Below are positions 58,012 to 64,000 of a stretch of DNA of 64,000 nucleotides, one piece after another. A model generated the notes under the pieces. That model was not told the origin of the DNA and ran no database searches. It saw only the letters and a program-made list of their open reading frames with translations. How positions within the stretch are numbered: position 1 is the stretch's first letter; each line of letters begins with the position of its first letter. The stretch covers positions 30,359,443 through 30,423,442 of the forward strand of contig NC_092225.1 of NCBI RefSeq assembly GCF_036320965.1, given 5' to 3'. The translations under genes and the position numbers were made by a program. This DNA is from Panulirus ornatus (Eukaryota; Arthropoda; Malacostraca; Decapoda; Palinuridae).

Positions 58012-58210
58012 GCTTGCACGCGGCCAGGTGACAGCTTGCACACGGCCAGGTGACAGCCTGCACACGGCCAGGTGACAGCTTGCACACGGCCAAGTGACAG
58101 CCTGCACACGGCCAGGTGACAGCCTGCACACGGCCAGGTGACAGCCTGCACACGGCCAGGTGACAGCCTGCACACGGCCAGGTGACAGCCTGCACACGGC
58201 CAGGTGACAG
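58012..58210. repeat. 22-bp minisatellite, 9 copies
   Basis: Near-perfect GCACACGGCCAGGTGACAGC plus CT. Minus-strand frames (TWPCAGCHLAVCRLSPG) are artefacts. Confidence 0.93.
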
Positions 58211-59064
58211 TTAAGCTCGATGACCAAGAACATCTTAAGGTATACACCGAAAAATCGGTTCGTCACGCACTTGCCACAACTGCCTCCTAAAGTGCGTGAC
58301 GGCCGAGCAGTTAAGAAACATTAAGGCGCCACATTCGAAGCTGTTGGTCATTATTGCGTATCTTGTCAAGTCTGTCTCTGGCGCTAGCACGTCTTACGCG
58401 AAGTCATAGTCTCCGTCTACATGTGTTCTCGATGTATTTACCTTTAAGATATTTTCAAACGATGTTTTGAGGATTCGGATTTAGGATATGTTTAACTCTG
58501 TCTTCATTTCACGATTCTTGTTCCTGTCGTATTTCTCAGTCATGTAATAATACAGTCTATATCTCTCCCGTCTATAACTCTCATTTGTCTGTCGCAACTC
58601 TTCCACTGGCTGTGCAACTTAGAACTCTTTGTTTATACACAGTAGTCAACATTGTATCCATAACGTTCCCAGTAACACATTTAACAATGGGAGGACGAAT
58701 GTTAGAGCATCAATATATTTCAATTCCTATTATATGGAAATATTTGTAGTGGACTTGTGGCCAGAGTATTGTTGTGGAGTGTAGCCGACGAAAAAAAAAA
58801 TAAAATAAATGAATACTTTCAAACGGCTCTGAAAGACTTTCTTCTGTATCAATGTCCATTTCGATCCTCTTGGTCTACACACACACACGCAAATTATTGT
58901 TGTAGTGACCACAACAAAGATGCATTGGCCACACGAGGTCACTACCGTGTTATGTGACGTTTCCGTCAAGAAATTCTATGTGAACTGTAATGCTATTGTT
59001 GATCCTCTGGGGTCAGCAACATTATAAGAAAGTCAATAAAAGAGCTTGGTCTACAATGCTATGT

Positions 59065-59070
59065 TTTATT
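59065..59070 (-). promoter_or_regulatory. Poly(A) signal of the TipE-like gene
   Basis: TTTATT on the + strand, that is AATAAA on the minus strand, about 354 bases past the stop codon. Confidence 0.5.
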
Positions 59071-59423
59071 GTTCCAATACTTGTCGTGAAAACAAACCAA
59101 AGCAACACAAGAATGCGCGGGAAACATTGCCAACGTTGCATCGTCAAGATGTCTTATAATCATTCATCACTATCACACATTCACACAGTAGAGAATAACA
59201 GCCAGCAGTTACCATACCTTTCTTACACCAACCTAGAAGTCTACACGGAAAGTTGATCATTCTGGTGAGGGCATGATGGAGACGTACAACCATCGTGTTA
59301 GATATAAGATTAAGAGTTATGGATACATAAACAATAGATCACTTCACCTCCTGTGCATTGCAAAGCTTCTAAATATGTTTGTACTTAAGTCCACCGTCAT
59401 CCATCCACAAGAATCATTAGTCC

Positions 59424-60719
59424 TTATGAATCTGGTGACTCAGATTCACGGAGAATATCTGCATCGGCGTGACCGAGGACGCCTCCGGACACCTGCAGTT
59501 CCAGGGTGACCTCGGGGAACCTACGTGTGTGCGAGACTGTCGGGTGGTGCGTCGCGATGGCCGCTATCTGTCGCCACCGACTCGCCATGTCCAACTTTCT
59601 TACGTGTTCTTTCGTCTGATGACATTCCACACCGTCCTCGGCAGCCCAGGCCTGCTGACCCCCAGCGGTTTTATTCGTCTTGTTCTTCTTTGCTGTATTG
59701 TTGACGGCCATGACCAAAGCAGCATCAAATTTCTGTGGCTGGCTGTGTTGCTCCAGGGCCCGCTGCATGAGGATCTGCGCCCGCGCCTCTTCCCACTTAG
59801 TCGGTCGTACTTTAGCATAGGGGGAAAGACGAAGGGTGTGGTCCGTGGAGCCCCTGCGCCAGTACAGTCGGTACATGAGGAGGACGGCGGCGGTCGCCAG
59901 CACCAGCGGCAGCACACCCAGCAGCGCCTGCAACATGACGGACTCGAGATCTACGTAAGGCACGGCGAGGGCCCCGTCAGCACTCACCTGGCAGGAGAAA
60001 GTGGTGCCAACATGCCCGTACTGCGTCCACCAAACGTCACATGACCCATAACCACAGCCCTGAACGTTGATCTTCAGCTTGGCCATCCCCGCATGCGGCT
60101 GGTCCACGTCCCCGTCCTGCGGCATGACGAGCATGGGCTCCACCTGGTGAGGATGCCCCCGGCCGTCAGTCAGCTGGTCAGGAACCACGTCTGTATCGTT
60201 GTGTGTGACCGACCCATTATTTACCTCCTCAGATACAACGTTGTTTACTCTCATACTGGCGAATGTCTCACTAAGTTCGCCAGTAGCTCCCACGGTATCT
60301 TCCCTTACGTGTTCAACGAAAGTTTGGTTGTGGGATGATGTGTTCAGCACCAGTATAAGAACCTGCCAGCAGAAGTACAGCTCCTGGGTGGTGCAGCCTT
60401 GGCGGCAGGAGCTCCAGGTACAGTTGTTCCTGCCCTGACGGACGGCGCTGACAGCCACAGTGCAGGAGGCCGGCTGGAGATGGGCGGCCAGTGTGGCCAG
60501 GCTGGGGTTCAGCAGGAAGTGGAGCGTCAGGTAGAACCCAGGGAGGCCCAGGGTAGCCAGCAGGACGAGCAATGTGGCCCGGAGACGGAGGTACAGGAGC
60601 AGCAATGCGTTACCACACTTCTTAAGGCACCGTCTGGTCGATGTTGTCTTCGCCTGTGGCTTTTTTGGCTTCCGGAAGACCGGCTTCTTCCCCTGCACAT
60701 CCTCCATATCGCCATACAT
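59424..60719 (-). CDS. TipE/TEH-family auxiliary subunit of the voltage-gated sodium channel
   Basis: Predicted 431-residue membrane protein. TipE-family proteins bind the Para-type sodium channel at the plasma membrane and raise its current or shift its gating. Seen here: a basic N-terminus, span 1 at about 38-70 (LLLLYLRLRATLLVLLATLG), and an extracellular loop with C100-TWSSC-RQGC-TTQELYFC117 and GCGYGSCDVW...VGTTFSC (C222, C227, C243), the cysteine pattern of the family. Span 2 is at about 261-286, followed by a long cytoplasmic tail. The loop has five N-glycosylation sequons (N99, N126, N131, N168, N174) and an unusually long acidic, low-complexity insert at about 140-210. The start is taken at ATG 60719, since the GTG five codons earlier is not a eukaryotic start. 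No intron is evident. It is convergent with paramyosin. The individual TEH member cannot be named. Confidence 0.8.
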   Translation of the reverse strand: MYGDMEDVQGKKPVFRKPKKPQAKTTSTRRCLKKCGNALLLLYLRLRATLLVLLATLGLPGFYLTLHFLLNPSLATLAAHLQPASCTVAVSAVRQGRNNCTWSSCRQGCTTQELYFCWQVLILVLNTSSHNQTFVEHVREDTVGATGELSETFASMRVNNVVSEEVNNGSVTHNDTDVVPDQLTDGRGHPHQVEPMLVMPQDGDVDQPHAGMAKLKINVQGCGYGSCDVWWTQYGHVGTTFSCQVSADGALAVPYVDLESVMLQALLGVLPLVLATAAVLLMYRLYWRRGSTDHTLRLSPYAKVRPTKWEEARAQILMQRALEQHSQPQKFDAALVMAVNNTAKKNKTNKTAGGQQAWAAEDGVECHQTKEHVRKLDMASRWRQIAAIATHHPTVSHTRRFPEVTLELQVSGGVLGHADADILRESESPDS

Positions 60720-62119
60720 TGTTAAGCAAGCCACGCGATACAGTACTGCCGTGCGAAAAAGTACTCACTCCCAATGCTAGCTAGAGCATTCGCAGTCTTT
60801 AATCGATCCAGAAACACTGACAATAGTAAGGACTTTGCAAAGTCGTTCGTCATTCCTCACTTCTTGACTGTTAATTCTTAAAAAAGAATAGATGAAGATC
60901 ACTAGCCATTCCTTAAGCTTTGAAGCCTGAACAAACACAAGCGTAGGTCATCTGAGTATTTCTGAATGTTGTCCGTCGCTCCTTACGATGTCACCTCTCG
61001 CATCAAAACATAAAGACCGCCAAACTCATCATCAGCTACTCAACCAAAGTTCTTCTTGGTATTACACTGAGAGAACTGACAATAACCACAAACTGTCTCG
61101 GTTTCCACTTCCTTTGTCATTTCGAGATTTCTTTTGATCGCGACGAGGTATATGCAGGTCTGGCATTCGCGTCAACAAATGGTCGTCTGCTGTGTTGACC
61201 GTGAGCGTAGTTGATGGTGTAAGTCGACCATGGTAGGAGGCTCACATCCTGCCCTCAGATGAACTGATCTATCACACAGATAACCCAGCAGTGACCTACG
61301 TCATCATCTACGGTGGTGCCACATCTCCATGACCGGAACGTTAACACCAAAAACACCCTCACGCGTCCCCTACACCAGAATAAAAGCATGACCGGCTCTT
61401 AGCTGTTGCAGACTACCTGTGTGCCGTAGCTACGACCGCTGCCATCACGGGGTAATGGGTGTGGTGAGAGATGGTGGTCAGTATGGCAAGAGAGACACAG
61501 CGGCACCATGACCTCCTCTGCAAGTCAATCGCCGATGACAGACGTCCTTCCTCCTCGTCCCGTTGGTCTCCCAACTCTCCCCAACCTCACCTCTCCTCAC
61601 GCTCCGCCTCTCCCTCCCTCCCGTCACCCTCGCTCATTATCTCTCAGGATCCTTTTAATGTTCCCTCACACTCAGGGGCGATCTCGCACTCCTAAATACC
61701 GCCAAACCCTCAGGAGTTCACGTACAACTCAGTAACATCGTCCACTCAGTTAACAAAAAACAAGCAAATGCAAGCACATGTGTATCGACACGCACTCGCG
61801 TGCCAACATGACCTCAGGCACCCCTTCAAAGTCGTCACTAAATATCCAAGTGCCACAGTGAAGTCAAGAACCACTAAACACTAAACTGATACAAGGAACT
61901 CATTACCAGGAATCAGCCAGTTAAACCGACATCATGCAATCCGTTGTTAAACGATCCGGAGCAAAATTATCAACCACCCTCCTCGTGTTACGAAATCGTT
62001 GTTCGACCAACACACTCGGGATGTGTGTTTCACACGGTACGCCCTTGAAGCCACAGCCACAAACCTTGACCCCCAGCTAGTTTACCTGACGACCCCCGGC
62101 ATGTCCCTCACTTCAACCT

Positions 62120-62142
62120 CCCCCCCCCCCCCCCCCCCCCCC
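62120..62142. repeat. Poly(C) tract
   Basis: About 22 consecutive C. Confidence 0.9.
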
Positions 62143-63689
62143 TGCCACAGCTGACCACGGCACTCAAGATCGGCTGACGGGACTAACTTGCAAATGGCTC
62201 TTCTCACCCTGTGTTTCCTTGAAAAAATCTACATACTTTCCCTGATTCTCTCCGCCGTATAGCCAATGCTATCATTGCAGGAATGCTGATATATATTCTC
62301 ATACATGCCCGCCATTCCCCGTGAGGTGAAGCCTTCCTTTATCCGTAAGAAGCGTGACAATCTCTTGCACCCGCTGCTAAATGGTTTGGTCTTGTGTAAC
62401 CAAGAAAGGCCTCCGACAACTTGTGTCGGTGTATGTTTCCTCACTCTGCCGTCACGATATCACTGAAACTGTTTCTGCCACTGATAAAGCCACTGTTTTT
62501 AGACGCATTTCTTAAAATTTCACTTCAAACTACTTAAACATTCTTTCACCTACAACTGCTACATCTTTTAAGTGATATCTTTTTTTTTTCAGTCTAAAAA
62601 GAACTCCATTATTTGCGCACAAGCAAGTGTTATGGGGTTGGACAGCATTCCTCATTATGTTCTGAATTAGCGTCTTGAACTAGCGTCTGTAACTGAATCG
62701 TGTGTTTCAATTTTACCTAAAAGCCAAAACTTTGTATTAACTTCGATAAATACGCTGGTAAAACCTACCCCAAGTAAGAGCGACGATCCTATCATACAAT
62801 AATTTTGTCTTCCAACGTTTTTAAAAGTCTTTTCATCTCCTCCCAGTCCTCATTTCCTTAAGTATCTTCCCATCTCTCATTGCCATATCAGACATTATAA
62901 ATCACACGGTCATCTCCCTCTACATCTGTACAATTTTCGCAGAGGTGGTATCCTATCTCATTCTGCTAATGTGTGGCCCATCTGCCTGCCACAACCTATG
63001 GTAACCTGATATCAGAACCCTTGACCTTTCAAGAGCTTTTGATAAAGTTAGTTGGTCGGTTATGTGGGCTTAGGCATGTCAACTGCCAGGGTCAACAAAG
63101 CCGTCAACGTCAAGCTATAACCACGACCCGAAAGATATTTAAGACATATGTACTATGCTGAAGATATACTCAGTCCCCCCCCCCCCCCCACACACACACA
63201 CTCCTACTATGTATCTTGCCCATTTCACATGGTCTGGTAGAGTTGGTTTCATCTCCAAGCTTAACTCTTTCTATTTTCTTAACTCTATCCTTATACCTTC
63301 AGCCTTTTGTCTGGTCCCTCAGTTTCTATAACTACTTAAGGAAAGTTTGTTTATCAATCACTTTTGACGTAACGGATACTGAATTCCTCAAACTCTGAAT
63401 TGGTTCTTGCAGTAATCTATAAGCCACGACACAAAAAATATTATGTAACGAGTTAGGACTAGAACAAATAGGTAATATAAAATCCAACCTCGATATCCTT
63501 AGTGGCAATGGCCAGAAAAACAGCACGTATCTGAGAACACGAGTCTCCAAAGTACACCACACACGTTCGGGTGCCGGGCAACATAATGTAGCAAACGCTC
63601 AAGTTCACAAGACATTCACAGGACAAGTCAATAATGATGGTAAATTATGATAAGAGCCATGACATTTATGAATCTACCAGCTGTGACAG

Positions 63690-64000
63690 TATCATGACAG
63701 TGTCAGCTGGTGGTGTGTGGTGACTGTCAGCAGACGGTGTGTAGTGACTGTATCTGCCGGTGGTGTGTAGTAATGGTACAGTTGGCAGTGCTAAGTGACT
63801 GTCAGGTGGCGATATGGAGTGACTGTTCAGCTAGCATTGTAGTGACTGCGTCAGCTAACAGTGTGTTTACTTGTTGTGTCAGCTGACGTGTAATGATTGT
63901 GTCAGCCGACTGGGTAGTGAGTGTCAGATGGTAGTATGTAGTGATAATGTCAGGTGAAAGTTTGTAGTGACGGTGTCATCTGGTAGAGTCATCTGCGAGT
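63690..64000. repeat. Degenerate tandem array, about 30-35 bp unit
   Basis: Repeated GTGTGTAGTGACTGTCAGCT-like blocks running to the window edge and probably beyond. Confidence 0.7.

Larger units (their letters stand above)
60735..64000. other. Upstream region of the TipE-like gene, no gene recognised
   Basis: Short frames only. Contains a C22-type homopolymer at about 62120-62142, a C-(CA)n tract at 63174-63201 and the degenerate array at 63690-64000. A promoter for the minus-strand gene should lie here, but no clear TATA box stands out. Confidence 0.4.

Noticed and set aside
60720..60734. Start of the TipE-like gene at 60734
   Set aside because: That codon is GTG. The first ATG is at 60719.

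Overview
The window looks like nuclear DNA of an arthropod, most likely a decapod crustacean (inference). The proteins it encodes are arthropod muscle and nerve proteins. Coding exons are small islands in a sequence saturated with (TA)n, (AC)n, (GA)n and many minisatellites, and debris of non-LTR retrotransposons is scattered throughout. There are no operons, no bacterial genes, and I saw no RNA gene or CRISPR array.

The main locus, on the + strand from 14386 to about 56725, is a paramyosin gene. Sixteen coding exons with in-phase splice junctions encode 838 residues of uninterrupted alpha-helical coiled coil ending at a TAG at 56359-56361, with poly(A) signals after it. The usual arthropod protein is about 880 residues, so only the short non-helical N-terminal piece is missing. 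I could not find that exon in bases 1-14385.

The largest intron (30747-52581, 21.8 kb) separates the first ten recognised exons from a last block of six. Those six encode 363 complete codons, which from memory is the length shared by paramyosin and miniparamyosin in Drosophila, where miniparamyosin starts from an intronic promoter. Inside the same intron, on the same strand, lies an intronless 546-codon reading frame (43649-45289) with a strong start context, its own stop and a textbook poly(A) site. It carries a YQPMIDYLD block that I associate with the miniparamyosin-specific N-terminus. I see no convincing donor joining it to the shared exons, so it may make a tail-less protein.

Downstream, on the opposite strand (60719-59424), is an intronless gene for a two-membrane-span TipE/TEH-type auxiliary subunit of voltage-gated sodium channels. 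It is arranged tail-to-tail with paramyosin.

The rest by region: 1-14385 holds microsatellites, short tandem arrays, a decapod-type dispersed repeat, a tRNA-like SINE and a LINE remnant, but no gene I can recognise. The paramyosin introns carry about a dozen minisatellites, several immediately next to exons. One amplifies the splice donor of exon 5, and another holds 17 CAGCTG E-boxes. A dispersed, partly palindromic repeat built on a 20-base motif recurs at about nine places. Bases 61000-64000, upstream of the TipE-like gene, hold little beyond short tandem and homopolymer tracts.
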